In this document: one piece after another, positions 38,297 through 53,200 of the stretch
Position numbering within the stretch: position 1 is the first letter of the stretch
How the letters are laid out: every line of letters begins with the position of its first letter
Source: Dendrolimus kikuchii
Lineage: Eukaryota; Arthropoda; Insecta; Lepidoptera; Lasiocampidae
Direction: 5' to 3'
NCBI GenBank assembly: GCA_019925095.2
Contig: CM034395.1
Location: 13,189,713 to 13,253,712 of the forward strand
DNA: 64,000 nucleotides
The notes under the pieces: model-generated
The model's database searches: none
What the model was told of the DNA's origin: nothing
The model's input: the letters and a program-made list of their open reading frames with translations, nothing else
Translations under genes and position numbers: made by a program

Positions 38297-41200
38297 TTAA
38301 AAAACACTTCGTAATAAACACAAAAAGTTTCTTATACCCGTAGTACCATCACAATTCACCATCACAGCTCGTGTAGTGTCTTTTGTTCCCGTTCTATTTT
38401 GACTAAAATTAATTGAAAGATTAATATTTTCACTTTTTTTATTCCCAGACTTATTATTAGCATTAGATTGATTTAGAATCGAGATCCAAGGCATCCAATT
38501 GTAGCCGAAGTTGGCTGGGTCTGATTCATTGCTTAAGTTTGGAGGGTCACGTCTATTTTGCAGAGACCAAAATCCTCTGAGTCTGCTTGTAAGTAAGACG
38601 GCTATGTCATTCGCTCGTAGCCATAGATCATGCTGTTCTGCAGGATCACGGCGAACATTGAATAGACAACCACGATCTACAAACGAATGAAATATTACAA
38701 TTAAAACGTATACTAAAAAAATATTTTCGCCTAATCCAAAACTTATTATGACGATCCATCCAAATTGTAAAGCATTTTGAAATATAAAACTTTTACAGAA
38801 TCCAATTACATTTAAAATTGACTGATTACCTCTCTATGTGTACTTCTTAGAGCCATAGTGTTCCCCAAAGGACGTGGAAGTGAATCTCGCGACGGAACTA
38901 CTCCATAGAGAGTCTTTGTGTTTTAGAAAGAATACATTTTTTGCTTCGATATTTTGTTTATTACCTTTCACAATCGTAATATATGTAGATTAATTTTCAT
39001 TTCGACAAACGCTCTTGCTCTTACTTCGATATAAGTTCTAGCATTATCAGAAGAAAAATAATAAATAGTCTGCCAAGTAAGAACATGACATGATCTTTAA
39101 AAATATACTACTCGCCTTTTTCACAACTCAAACTATACTCAATGTAGGTAATATTGCTATTAAATTTATAATGAAAAAGTTAACTTACATAAATAATGCA
39201 CAAATAAATATTGTGCAAACTAAGACCATTTAAGGCTTTTTAATTTCAGACCTAAAAGTGAAGGGTTAGATCTTTTCGAAATGTGCAAACGTTTAATCCA
39301 AGGTTCATTTGCTTATAAAATTATTATTTAGTAACAACAACCATGCAAATATACATTCATGTTTTTTTTAATTATTATTAATGTTAAACAGTTTGTATTT
39401 AAAGCAGTCAAGACATGTTTAAAGACAAAATCTTTGGTATAATGAGCCTTTTGAATATGTTACTGAAAATATGATACTGTTCGAAAATGAAATGTTTTTC
39501 AATTATTTATTTATTTATTTAATGTGCGATTTATTAATGTTTCTAAAATCTTTAAAATTTTATACTTCGCTAATTAATTTAATTAATTCTATCCATGCAG
39601 GAACGGAAAAGGATACAATTTCCTGCGGCCGAGCGGCCTATCGTAAAAGGCGACATAACAACCCACAGCCAAGGGGTCGGATATTTGCCCGTCTGGATAG
39701 CTACCACCCCTGGTCTAAAGTATACCGCCATGATAACTTTGAATTGTGTTCCAGTATTTGTAGACAGGTTCCAGTCTCCCTTAAGACAGCAGTAACACAT
39801 TGGTAACACCTTTGGTGTTACAATTTCCATAAACGACGGTAACCGCTTTCCATCAGGTGAGCCGTCTGCCTGTACTCATGCAATAAAAAAAAATATTTTG
39901 GTAATAAGATACTTCACTCAACATTGATTCCTAATGAAGACATCTATACTTACTTAGTTTTGTAGTAAACACGTTTAAAAGGATTTTTGATTATTAAATT
40001 TACCTTTCTTATAACTTTAAGCCGTACGTACATTCAGTATGTTTAGAGCGTAATTAACTTAAATAGTAATTAAAATCAAACAATAATTTACTTCTTATAT
40101 TATTTTACTATCTTGATAACCTGTGCCTACTGTTATGTCATCTTATTGAGACCGAGTCCTTCATTATGATAATAGGCGAATTAACTTAATATAAATAAGT
40201 ATCACTTTCAATTTTTCACTGTTTTAGTCTAAAAAATATTACTTTCAGTTTTAGTTCGGTCCAAATTGGACCTATGTTTAATCATCAGTCTTAGTGACCC
40301 TCTTATCTGTGCTTCACAATGTAAAACTCGTATCTCATTCTCTCACAGGCTTATATATCGATTTATGTGTTTAACTCTTTTTAGTCTCGCTTTTTCGTTC
40401 AAAATCGAGGTTCAGATCACAAGGATTCTAAAGAAGTTTCACTTTAAAAACTAGCTGTCCCGGCAGACGTTGTTCTGCCCTGAAGAAATGAAATTTAGAA
40501 CCCGATTGTAGCGCCACCTACCGGGTCCAATTGTGAATCTAAACCATCCTCGAATCCACTTGAACACACACAAAAAAATTCATTCAAATCGGTCCAGCCG
40601 TTTAGGAGGAGTTCACTGTCAACACACGTACAGAAGAATTATATATATAAAGATTGGCTTTTTACACTCTTCCCAATAATATTTTCTTTGTAGATTACCT
40701 ATAAAATTAAAAAATACTCACTTGGTGTTGGTAAACAAGGTGTTTGATCTCTCACAGTATCTAACTGTTTTATAGTAGCGAGTTTCCTTTTTGCTTGTAC
40801 AGCTTCAATATCTAAATACATTCCCATGTCTTCGAAAATTCTCGAAACTTCACAAGTTCTTAAAGTAGGAAAATATTCGGGTGGCTTCGATCTATTAATC
40901 AATAGTTCTCTACCATAATAATCATTATTACGTCCTGTTACATTGCCAACAACGATTTTATAATCACCAGCTCTATACGAAGCATATATATTAGCGTTAC
41001 TGTCTTCTAAAGCTATAAGCACTTCTTTACGTTTGGATTCACGGTCTTCTAAGATAGAATTCCATTGATTTACTCCATCAAGAGGAATTTTAACTTGACC
41101 ACCAGCTGCTGCAACTATTGTTGGCATCCAATCTGTTATATGCATCAGACCATTCCAAACTCTAGATCTTAGAGACGAATGCCATATGAAAGCAGGTACT

Positions 41201-44200
41201 CTAACGCCACCTTCCCAAGGGGTATACTTAGTACCCCTAAAAGGAAGATTGACGCCCCAATTGTTCAAACTACCAACAGTTGGTGCACCATTGTCTGATT
41301 GGAATATTATTACTGTATCGTCAAGTATACCTCTTTCTGCTAAAGCATTTATAATTTTTCCTACACTACGATCTATGTGTGTGACGATTTCTGTAAAAAA
41401 TATATTAGATATTAGAAGTATGTTTATTATTTTAAGAACAGTGATAATTCTAATATTAGGACATTTATTATTATCTAGGGCTTTTTACGCAGCTTGGTTT
41501 TAGTAAATTCGTGAGTTTTTTTTTATTGCTGAAGCACAGCAGGTAGGTTGACGGCCCAACTGTGATAGAAAGTGGTTACCGTCGCCTGTGGATATTAGCA
41601 ATACCAGAAGTGCTGTCAATGTGTTGCCGGCCTTGAAGAAGAAACTGGAATCTGGCCACTGACAAACACCACTCAAAGTTGTTATGGCGGCATACTCTAG
41701 ACCAGGGGTGGTAGCCATCCACTCAGGCAAATACCCTACCACCTGGCTGTGGGTTGTTTTGTCACCTCTTACGACAGGCCGCCCGGCCGCAAGAATTAGT
41801 ATCCTTTTCCGTTCCTGCACGGATTAAGATTTGTACCTCGATCAAAATATTCTCTTTTACATGATAATTTTTCGATAAAATTGGTTAATTCTCAAATATG
41901 TGAAGAAGAAACAAACATCTAGACGAACTTACTTTAACATTAATGCATTAAGTACATAATATTTTCTTTTAAAACTTGATTCAGTATGCATATGACAATC
42001 GAGAGATTATGCTATCATTTTCGCATTTACCTACATTAGAGTGATAGCGCAAATTTACTATTATGAAAGAAATATACCAACTACTTACTATTCTCCTTCC
42101 ATGCATTTGCCTTACATCGGTAACACCAAAATCTTTTTTTATTTATGAGATTGAATAATTGTAAATTTTTAATTATATTTGAATAACTAATTCTCTATAT
42201 TAAATTACTAGCTGTGCCCGCGACGTCGTCCGTGTGGAATTTGTTTTCAAAACCCCCCGATTTTGAAACATTCTTCATTGGTGCTCCACTCTTATTGGTC
42301 TTAGCGTAATTATATACTTATATAGCCTATAGCCTTCCTCGATAAACGGGCTATGAATGAATGAATGAAAGAATTTTTTAAATCAGACCAGTAGTTCCTG
42401 TGATTAGCGCGTTCAATCAAACAAACAAACAAACTCTTCGGCTTTATATATTAGTATATAAGATTTACCTGCATACAACCTTCTATTAGAATTAGCGATG
42501 TGCATATGCTTTACACTCGTATAGAGCGGCGGTTGAAGTGCACCGCCAGAATTTCCCGCGTGCGGAGCGTTGTGTGTTACATGAAGGAAAATTGGTTGGG
42601 ACATGTTGTGGTGTTGAATTACTGTAATAAAAAAATTACAATATATTAAAATGTCTCATAAGCTTATGGGGATATGGACACTAATAAAGCAAGGCTATAA
42701 AACATATTTAAAAAAGCTCAACGGCCTATTTTAGGTATTTCTATTATGGATAGAATCAGAGATAAGAATATCTAAATCCCGTATCGTATCCCGTAAGATA
42801 TCCAAAGTAACCAAAATAGCTCGCAAAATTAGTAAGTTGAAGTAACAACTTATACTTAGTTGATAGCGGATGGTGTAAACAACGCCTAGACCCCCAGGGG
42901 GTGCCGCCCTGGACTCGTCTCCGTCCAGAAAGCGGTACAAGGGGATGCGTCCCCGGGGCCCTTAGCGGCCACTGTCACATTCCCCCCTTCACTCCGTCAC
43001 AGTGGTGTCCCACCTATCCACTCCAAATCCTTGTATGCCTTCCCCTTCCTCCCAAACCTCCTCCCCAAACACCCCTCCCTTCCGATGACGACCGCCAGCG
43101 TCGACCTCTGTTCCGCCCAGCGCGGTTCTGCTAATCTTGGTCGGTAGAGTTGGAAAACCCTGTGGCCGGCGTTGACACGGTGGAAGCGACTCGACCGCAG
43201 CTGTTGCGATGGCTCTCGCAGAAACGCGGGACTCTGACCTTCAGATTGCGGGCTGTCAGCCTTCACCCCAATGCCACCAGTGTGACTCGCTTGACACGGC
43301 GTTTCATACACTAGTCGAGTGCACAGCCTGGGCACCACAGAGGTTTGAACTCGAGACGATAGTAAGTCCGATATTCGCTTGGAGCCTGGTGCAAGCCGTG
43401 CTGGAGAGCGATGATCATTACCCCTTCAGGGGCCCTCATGCATCAAGGGAGCAGAGGAGTCTTCACCCCTGTCGTCGAAGTGAGTTAGCTCTTCCAGGGG
43501 CTTTCTCAGGCACTTATTGCGCTAGGATCGGCGTGGGCGTAACTACGTTCTAAGTCACATGCCTTTCCTGCCATAAGCGCGGGGCATCGGAGGAGGGTGG
43601 TTTTAGTGGGTATTAGCCATTTTGGGCTCGAGTCTCCACACAAGCCGCTTGATTATTGTTTGGATTGCCCCTTCTGGGAATGCCTCCATGATCGACTATG
43701 GTTTAATCTCTTGCAAAGGACCCGGTATTGTGCGTAAATAGCATTTACCCCGCCTGAAAAAAAAAAAACAACGCCTAGAAGACTGCGTCTGGGTTAACGC
43801 AGTGTAGGACGCCTTTCGGCCCGGTGGACTGACGACTTCCATAAGATCGCTAGCAGGGACCAAACGAGAAAATCGGAGGATCGGAATACGTGGCGCAATC
43901 TTGTCAAGGCATTTTCCAGCACTCAATACAAATTAATTGTGTAAAAATGTAATATAAAATTACACCTTCCCGTATGTCTTCTTTCATTAAAAATGTTGGT
44001 ACAATAAAAATAAAGAAAAAATTGGTGGTCATCTGACATATTAAAATTAATGAATTTGGGCTTTTTATTTGTTCCCTTGTTCAGATTGTGAACTGTAATG
44101 TACTTCATTAAGGATCATTATTATTTTTTACCATAAATCTGGTATAATAATTACAAACAAATACAAATGTAAATTAATTTTGCAAACCAAAAATTAAATA

Positions 44201-47200
44201 CCTATATGTAGGTAGGTAGGACATCGTAAACAGAATAATTATCTTTATTATTTCTTTTGAACAATACAATAGGAACAAATAATGTGCTGAATTACAATAT
44301 TTAAAATAACGTAAAGTATATGAATTTGTAAGTTGTATTGTATATGTATGTAATGTACTGTAAATAAAACATCTTCGACTCTTAGCTATATTATTTTAAA
44401 GAGGAGACAGAGAAGTTAAGGAATGTCGCGGAAGCTGATATTAATAGGTTTTAATGAAATGTGGTATAGCGATAAGCTTAAGAATAAGGTATGTATGTAC
44501 TTATGGCATTTTATATCGGAAAGTGAATCATGAATGACGCCGTATGAAGAGCCTCAGTACAAAGTCATAAACAGTTGTTTGCCACAAATGTTTATTACTT
44601 TGTACTAACGCTTCGTATAATTACACGGAAATTTCATGTTTATAAAGACTTACTTTTTACAGCTCTGTCGGTGAGTGCATCCACTATATAGCGTTGTTCT
44701 TTGTCCTGTGGTATGTCATTGTCGAACAAATCCAAACCAAACATCAAACGTCCATCCGGCCACTGGAAAAGGACAAAATATTTTTTATATAAAAGTTATT
44801 GCTGACCAAAATAAACAATTACTCATCATGTAACTGAATGCTTTTTAAACATTTTAATTAGACATTTAATTCCTAATTTGATTTATAATATACCGTAAAA
44901 TAACTTAAGAACATAATATTGTATTTATAGCATTCCTAATTAAAACTACGTTTTAATGGTTTTATTAAAGTTTTTTATTTATTCTGATGTTTAATTGTTC
45001 TTTGTTGGCTTATCAATACAAAGTCACAAAAAATATATATGTTCAATAATGGTACATTAAATAAAACGTTTTCGATATAGAATAAAATATAACAATATTT
45101 GTTACGTCTTTATATTTAAAATCAATACAATACGCAAAAGTGGCTTTGGTAGCTTACTTCATAGCATAATCGTAAACAAACGTTTATTCAAAAATACCCA
45201 TATCTTAAAAACGGATCTTGTTCAAACTAATTTTCGTTGAAAGTATTTTTTAAGCTACCCCACCTTATTTTCTTTACAGTTTCTCAGCTCCCAGTGTAAA
45301 CATTACAGGGGACGACACAATTTTGATAACTTTAGAAGCTAATATTGTACAGTTCCCGGCACGGATCTTGAGCGATCCGTGGAATAATAGGGATTGCTTT
45401 CTATATTGCACGTAGTCGATGTGATGCTATTCATCGACATATCGATAATATTATGTTTTTGTTCCTTTATTCAAAAGGGACCGACCGCATAGGAAAAAAA
45501 ATCGACATTTTGTTTGTACACACGTCAAGGTCACCACTCAAGATTCGTGCCTTAAATGATATATTACTGCCTATTGATTTTAATAAATGTCATTAAGAAA
45601 GATCGTTATGAATTGTCACCATCTAACTAATGATAAAAATTAACAATATTAGAACCTCAATCAATCTAATCTAATAAATACGCTCAATTGTAGTAAACAT
45701 ACCGACTCAACTTTATTATATGTATAATAGTCGATGTAGCCGCCCCGCATGCCGTAATGCGTGTCGTAGCCTCTCGAAGTGGGCAAGTACTCCTTTCTGG
45801 ACATACCAACATGCCACTTGCCGACCAAATGCGTGGAATAACCCAACTCCTTTAAGTACGAGGGCAAGAGACGTTCCTTCAACGGAATCCCACGGTCTTC
45901 GGAGTTGAACAATGGATTACCATGCATTCCTAGAATTATAAAAGCTAAATGTTATTAATTCATTGTCACATATCCATTATACCAAAGATATATCTAGGCT
46001 TCGTCTAAAGCTTGGGTCAAGGTCATGCGATTTTCATTATTGATTTATAATTAATATTTTTGAATCAAATTTAATTTAATAACTCAGTGACTAGCGCACT
46101 CGTATTTCAATTAATCTTAACCGGAATCCTGTCCATTATTTATTACAGTTACATTACATTAGTTATTAGTACAGTATGCACATATATGCATATTTATACA
46201 ATTACCAGGTGCTGATGGTGAAGAAAAACATCAAGATTGAATCTGTATATCGAGATAACCGACATGTGAAACCACTCCGCTTTAGACAAGCGTAAGGAGT
46301 ATACTGTCCGGTCTCCAAAAAATAAGGAGGTCCGAACCCAGCACACAAAGAAATAAAGATAATAATTATTTCCAACTGTAACGCACCCAAAACATAAAAA
46401 TATAAAGACACATAAAAAATAATTTAATTAAATATATAAAATTGTAGGTATGCTGCAATTTAAGAAAGTTAGCAATTGATTATTATTATTGTTAATCGAT
46501 TCATCCAATTTAAGTTGGCACTCAGTAATATGTGCCGAAATGTGGAACTTTTATGATGAGATGATCGTTTGCAATCGGATCGTTTGTCCTCGTTTTACAT
46601 TTGAAGAGCTAATCAAATCAATTAATTCGTTGCTATTATATATTTTATTATTCAAAGATAAGCAAATATAAGAAGCGGTTGTCAAATTTCAATATGATGT
46701 CATTCACGTAGGTTTGAGAACTGCATATTAGTATACGCACTGGCTTCAATGGCTGCCCACGCCTGTTAGTGTCGTTTCGATTACTTTACTGGTTAGAGCT
46801 CTCGCAAAAAAAATAATTATGCCGGCCTGCGCTATTAAAATGTGTCGGAACTATTTTAAAACGGGAAAGGATAAGTATGAGATGTCATTTAATCGGAAAA
46901 CTTAACACTTTTCTCATGATTTCTTTGTAAAAACGTGAAATTTAATTTCGACATTTTCAAGGTTATCGAATTGATTGATGTTGTCAGGTGAGAAGTGTGA
47001 CTTATTTTCCAAAATTTGGGGACTTTTGTTACGATTTTTTTATTTATGAAACATGAATAATTGAAAAAATCTATAGAAAACAGACATGTAATGTTTGTGT
47101 ATCCGGTTTTCTTAAACTAGTTTATATTACGTTTTAGACTTCCTACGGATCCAATTGTAGCATATTTTTGGACAAAGAGATGGATTTTGAAAGAAAATAT

Positions 47201-50200
47201 TTTGAATCATTTTCGGAATTATTTTTGCACTATGTTTTTTATATTTTCTTATCAACGGCACAGTTGTATTGAAATAAAGTACCTGTAATAATTATATATG
47301 ATCGTGAACGATAAGATGTAAGTTGTGTGAAGGATAATTAGAAAATTTAAGAATACTTAACCACCATATAAAATTATTTCTAATCTAACTTTAGCGCTTT
47401 GGACAATATAAACTTTTCAATGTAACCTTATGACGTTTGACATAGAATTGACAGAATGCGTGCTGCAAATATCGTCAAAGAGGACGTAATAAAAACTGAA
47501 TATCGTTTAAAGCAGATGATTCGGTCGGAGTTATCTGTACTAATATTATAAAAAGGTAAAGTTTGTAAGTTTGTGACGTTGTAGGGGATAATCTCGGGAT
47601 CTACTAAACCGATTATAAAAATTCTTTTATTGTTGGAAAGCTACGTTAACAGGGAGTGTCATAGGCTATATAACATGACGCTTTATACCACGGGAACGGG
47701 ACAGACCGCGGGTGAATCCGCTCCGGGCCGCTAGTAATATTATAGATAACTCTTTATTGTCATAATTAAGATATTAAATTTTGTCTATATTCTGTTAGCT
47801 GCATCTCCATTAATTCCTAATAAAGAAATAATTTAATATATTATATATATATATATAATTATATAGTTTTTTTAGAATTATTACATTAGTATTGGTAATT
47901 AACAGACTTATAAATATGTACTAATTATCTGTACAAGCAGTTTATTGCGAATTAAAATTACTACATGTGCTAAAATGTGTTATGAATTCATTTGTGCATG
48001 TATTTTTTTATGGTTCGTTCCAAGACGCACAACTTTTGTTGCTAATACTTTATTTAAAAAAAAACTAAAACCTCTGAGTAATATTAAATTATATCACATA
48101 AAGCGATTAAATCGTAACGATCATTTAAACTTTTCACTTACATAAAAAAATATTTAATTATAAAAAATGGGGTAATATTTTTTTCCTGATATCCCGAAAA
48201 CGCAGAGTGAATTTAGCAACGCTTCGCGTTTTTGATGCCGTTTTTGCCGGTGTTGTTTGTTAGCAATGCTCTCTCTAGACATGTTATAACTCAATGCTTA
48301 TACCTTAATATTCAACAGGTAGTTGAAATCAATTATTATTTTCGTTGAAAGTATGTTTGGAGCTCTACGATATCGAAGTCTTTCAGAATTTTCATAGTTT
48401 AAAAGTTACACGGTGAACACAATTTTCACGACTTTAGGAGACTAGGCAATATCTTGCGACCTATTGAATTCAATATTAAATACTTCTATATTTTTCCAGA
48501 TCTGACTAACGTTCCCCATACGACATGTACATTGAAATTGATTTTAAGCCTTATTTATAATATACTACTAGCTAGTGCTTCAACACATATTTAAATTTCA
48601 CAAATGTAGACCCAGCTTCGTAAGGCTTCCATGTTTGCCAAAAGGGCTCACCTAAAAAGGCATAATAATATTCGTTACATTATACATATATTACACTCGA
48701 GATATTTTTAAAGATTTATTTCAAGGACCTTACAGCATAGTATACAATAGAGACCTAACTGTGTACCACGCAATCAACTTTGCCTTGACTTTGACATTAT
48801 TCTGAAACAATAAGCAGCCAAACACGCACACAACACAATAGTTAAGCCGTCAAGTGCGAGCAATCATGTTATTAATTATAATCAATAGCTCAATTATACG
48901 TAATCTTATAATCAATAACTATCCAACTTGGGTATAGACATAAATTTTTATGTCACTTAAGAAATTAGATTTATGCCAACTTGGTTAATCATCAAATAAG
49001 TATTTAATTCGTTAAGAATCATAGTAATTCCTTATATAGAATAAGAAATTGCTATAAGCTTTTGGGAGATGGTATTAATAAAAAAATAAGATGTTTTATG
49101 AAAAAAAAATTATAATCTTTTTTTATTACAATAATCGGCAAACAAATACACACACACATATATATTGTGTATCCCCGAGTTAAGCATGTTACGTTTGAAA
49201 AATAAAAATGTATTGAAGAAGATAGGTAAGTCGGTACTCAACAGACATACATTATTAAACTGTAATGTTATCAAATAAATAACATAGTTACATGAAAAAG
49301 AAAAAATTGATAAACTTAATAACGAGTAGATTTTTTTAACCTACGGAAAATCGCTAATATTCTCCTTCAGTAAAAATAGATAAAGTACAAAATTAGAGTG
49401 TTTCAACTTATGTAAGTCTGCTTGGATGGTAATTCGATAATGAGCATTAGAGCTATCCAATCCAAATTATCCAAGTTATCCAAATCTCGAAATGATAATG
49501 TCTAAGCGTACTTAGTAGTGAAGTAAGACTGAATTTTTTAAACTTTATGATCCAACTGGTAATAACAATTTGAAATCTCGGAAAAAAACGCTAACAGTAA
49601 TTTATGAGAAATAAGTTAATGAATGTATAAGTTAAGAAATATTAAGAATTGTAACGATGATGTTTGAATTGTAAAGATTATGTGAATATTGTTGCAACCT
49701 TATTCCAGTTTTAAAAATAATCACTTGTGTAAAGTTAAGAAAACAAGCTTCATATAAAATTGCTCAATATTTAAATTGAAAAGAATTAAACCGAACATCC
49801 ACCAAAGCCAATTTATATTTTAACACGATATAAATGAGGCAAGACAAAATTTTGTTTAAGTGAACATACATAGGTACCTATTATATTTAATTTTAAAGCA
49901 AATAATCCGGCTGTATAAATGACGATATTTAAAGGATACAGTGTGTGTGATACAGGTGATAATTAGGCGAGAATACTTGGAAAGAAATTTACTGTGCCGT
50001 GACCTCAAATAATTGAGAAAATATAAAAAATAAATGAATGTTTCTATTATTGCAGTATACCGAAATTACAAAGTTATGGACATAATAAAAACAAAGTTAA
50101 GTTTCATCTTATTGGAATCTATATTATGATGGTATCCCATTCATACCATAAAAATGTAAGCAGAGAAAAAAAAGGAATACCTAATTTGAATTTTTATTTA

Positions 50201-53200
50201 TTGTATGAGTTTAGCAGACAATCAAACAGCCAACCTAAAGTAAGAGGTTACCATTGCCTATGGACATTTTTAATATGAAAGGTGCTACCAATATGCTGCC
50301 GGTCGTATAGAGCGACTAAAACCTGGCCACTAACGCCTACACACGACGCCGAGCGCCTTGTACGTGCGTACGTACGTTTATATGCATGTTACGCAATTTC
50401 TCCGTTAATCGTAGACCGAATTTCAAGTTGTTTTTTCTTTGTTCGAAAGAGTATACTCCCGAAATAGTTCCATAGTCACCAAGTCAAGAGCTGATCTGTG
50501 GTTCCCAGGGAATTCGAGATAATCCCATGAAAATTGATAACAAACTTCTTTGTTACGAGATATCTCCGTCAACTGCAGAGCGATTTTCAAAGTCTTTTCT
50601 TTATTCGAAAATGTATATTCCCAAGGTCGTCCTATGGTCACCAAACCAGGATGTGATGAGTGGATAGTAGGAAAATCGAAAGCAACCCTTGGGACGAGCG
50701 CCTCCACCGAAGACTGAGATAGCAACCTTATATACGCATGCCAGTAGTACAATTTCTACAGGCGTTTAATGTATTATTATTAACTATGTTCAAGTATTTA
50801 CGCAAATATTTCTTTTTTTAAACAAAATCAACTTCAAACTAAAAATCAAAAATAAATATGTAACCGACTTCTTTCTACAAGTTCGGGCGAAATAAAACAT
50901 AAAAATTACTGTATTTTGCAAATTTGTTGTTATTTTTTAATTTATTAATTATATTGACACCGAATTCAAGATGTTTGAAGAAAGAAGTGTGTTAAATATT
51001 TATTATTTTCTTTTTGGTTTGAATTCGGTTTTGTTTTCTTTATGCAATTTTAATTATCAGTACAGAAGAGTAAAAGCCAGTTAAAAACTCCGTATTACAC
51101 AGCTTAGTTTTAATGGATACAGTCCTTTACAATGCATATGGAAGAAGATGTTACCTAATCTCATAGGGTATTTTCCTGTTAGAAGTGCTGTCCTCGCTGG
51201 TGTGCAGATAGCCTCACTGTAGTACTGCTGCAATATGACCCCGTGGTATGCCAATGTATCGATGTTAGGAGTGGGAATTTGATCTGAGCCGTGAAACGAT
51301 ACGTCGTTCCAACCCTTATAAAAAACATTTTCAATATTATCGTTTGTATATTCAAGTCAAATCTTATTAAATAACAAATTTAGTATTTTTCTTTTTTTGT
51401 TTTCTCTTCAAGACTGTTAATATTAGACTGGGTCAAAAAATCGACTTTTTATATATCGAAAACATTATTTGGGGTAAAAAAAAAATATTGTGAGAATTTG
51501 AATCATTAATATTAAGAGGTCTATCATCGCAAATTTAGATTTTTACTGAGCGAGTTTTTGTCTCAGAACACCCAAATAATTGACTTAACGAAATGGAAAC
51601 CCCGAGACATTTTTTGAAGGAAATTCAAAGTTGTACAAAAAAGGTCTAAGTAAAATTTTCCTTCAGATGAATCATTTCATTACAATCATGCCTTAAACAT
51701 TCGTATAGATTTAAAATTTGACTTTCAATTTTGAAATTCATGTAAAAATCAGTACCCGGAAAAAAACGATAAATATTCTTTGGGAAATCTAATGTTCTAA
51801 AAAAACTCTCTTAACACTTTTGGCTAAATTGACTATTTCAAAAGTTATCCATGTTAGTCTAGCCATGCCGCCTCCGCCAACTCCCGGTCGAAGAGAAAAT
51901 GCTGGCTTGACGTTGCGAAGGATGACATGCGTACCAATAGTCTCAAAACGGGGGATCCTATAGACCGCGCGAAGTGGAGTAGAAAAAATAGGAAAGTGGA
52001 CCCTGGGCGTCGAAGTGAACGCTCCGAACGCAACCGGGATTTAATGCTCGGATGACGATGATGATGATGAACTTTTGAAGGAATCAATAAGTCAAAAATA
52101 TTTAGATACTTTTTTATAGAGCATTTGATTTCCCATAATAATATATATTAAAAGATCAAATTATAAAACTATATGAATGTTTAGGCCATGATTGTAAGGA
52201 AATGATTCATCTGACGGAAATTTTTAATTTGACCTTTTTTGTTGAACTTTCAAAAAATGTCTCGGCGTGTCAATTACGTAAGTTATTGATTTGGAAGTTC
52301 CGAGACAAAAACCCGCTCAGTAAAAAAAAACTAAATTTGTGATGATAAGACCTCTTAATATTAATATTAAGGATTCAAATTCTCACAATATTTTTTTTGT
52401 CACCCCAAATAATATTTTCGATATATTAAAAACAAAATAGTCGATTTTTTGGCCCAGTCTACTAAACATTAACAGATTTTTAAATTATTATTTACAAAAC
52501 TTAATTTAATTATTGATTTCTCTTAATTTGGTTAATTATTATCGATTTTAAGCTTATATATTTTAACATTTTAACTATACTTAGGATGACGTAAATATGT
52601 TTACAGATTTACACTGCACACGCGTACATACTACTCATACAGTCACACCTACACACCACATTCATCTATGCAAGATTTCTATATATTACTAGCAGTCCCG
52701 GCAGACGCTGTCCTGCCCTGAAAAAATAAAAATCTAGGTGTCGATTCTAGTGCCTGTTACCGGTCCTAATTGTGAATCTAATCATCCGGGGACCTACTTA
52801 AACACACAAAAAATTTCATCAAAATCGGTAAAGTTGTTCTCAAGTTTTCCGCGTCCATACATTTCTATATATATTACCTATGCATTCTTTTACCTTACCA
52901 TTGGCAAAAAAGACATTTCTTGAATAGAGTTTATGTCAATTTTTATCTAATAATAGCAACTTAATGGATGGTGAGATACAAAAACACGTAATTAATCAGA
53001 AACGAAATATAGAAGACTAGCGGTTCCGGCAGACGTTGTCCTGTCCTGAAAAAATAAAAATCTAGAACCCGATTCCACCTACCGGGTCTAATTGCGGATC
53101 TAAGCCATCCCGGGACCCACTCAAACTAGTCACTGGTCTAGAGTATGCCGCCATAACAACCCTGTTTTGTGTTCCGGTATTAGTGACCAGGTTCCAGTCT

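Noticed and set aside
41186..41503. 105-codon plus-strand frame
   Set aside because: Antisense of gene B exon 6 and its acceptor.
43209..43553. Open frame of 114 codons as a host zinc-finger gene
   Set aside because: Lies between exact target duplications with a poly(A) end; the C-H-Q-C motif with D-T-A-F-H-T-L is the R1 LINE zinc knuckle.
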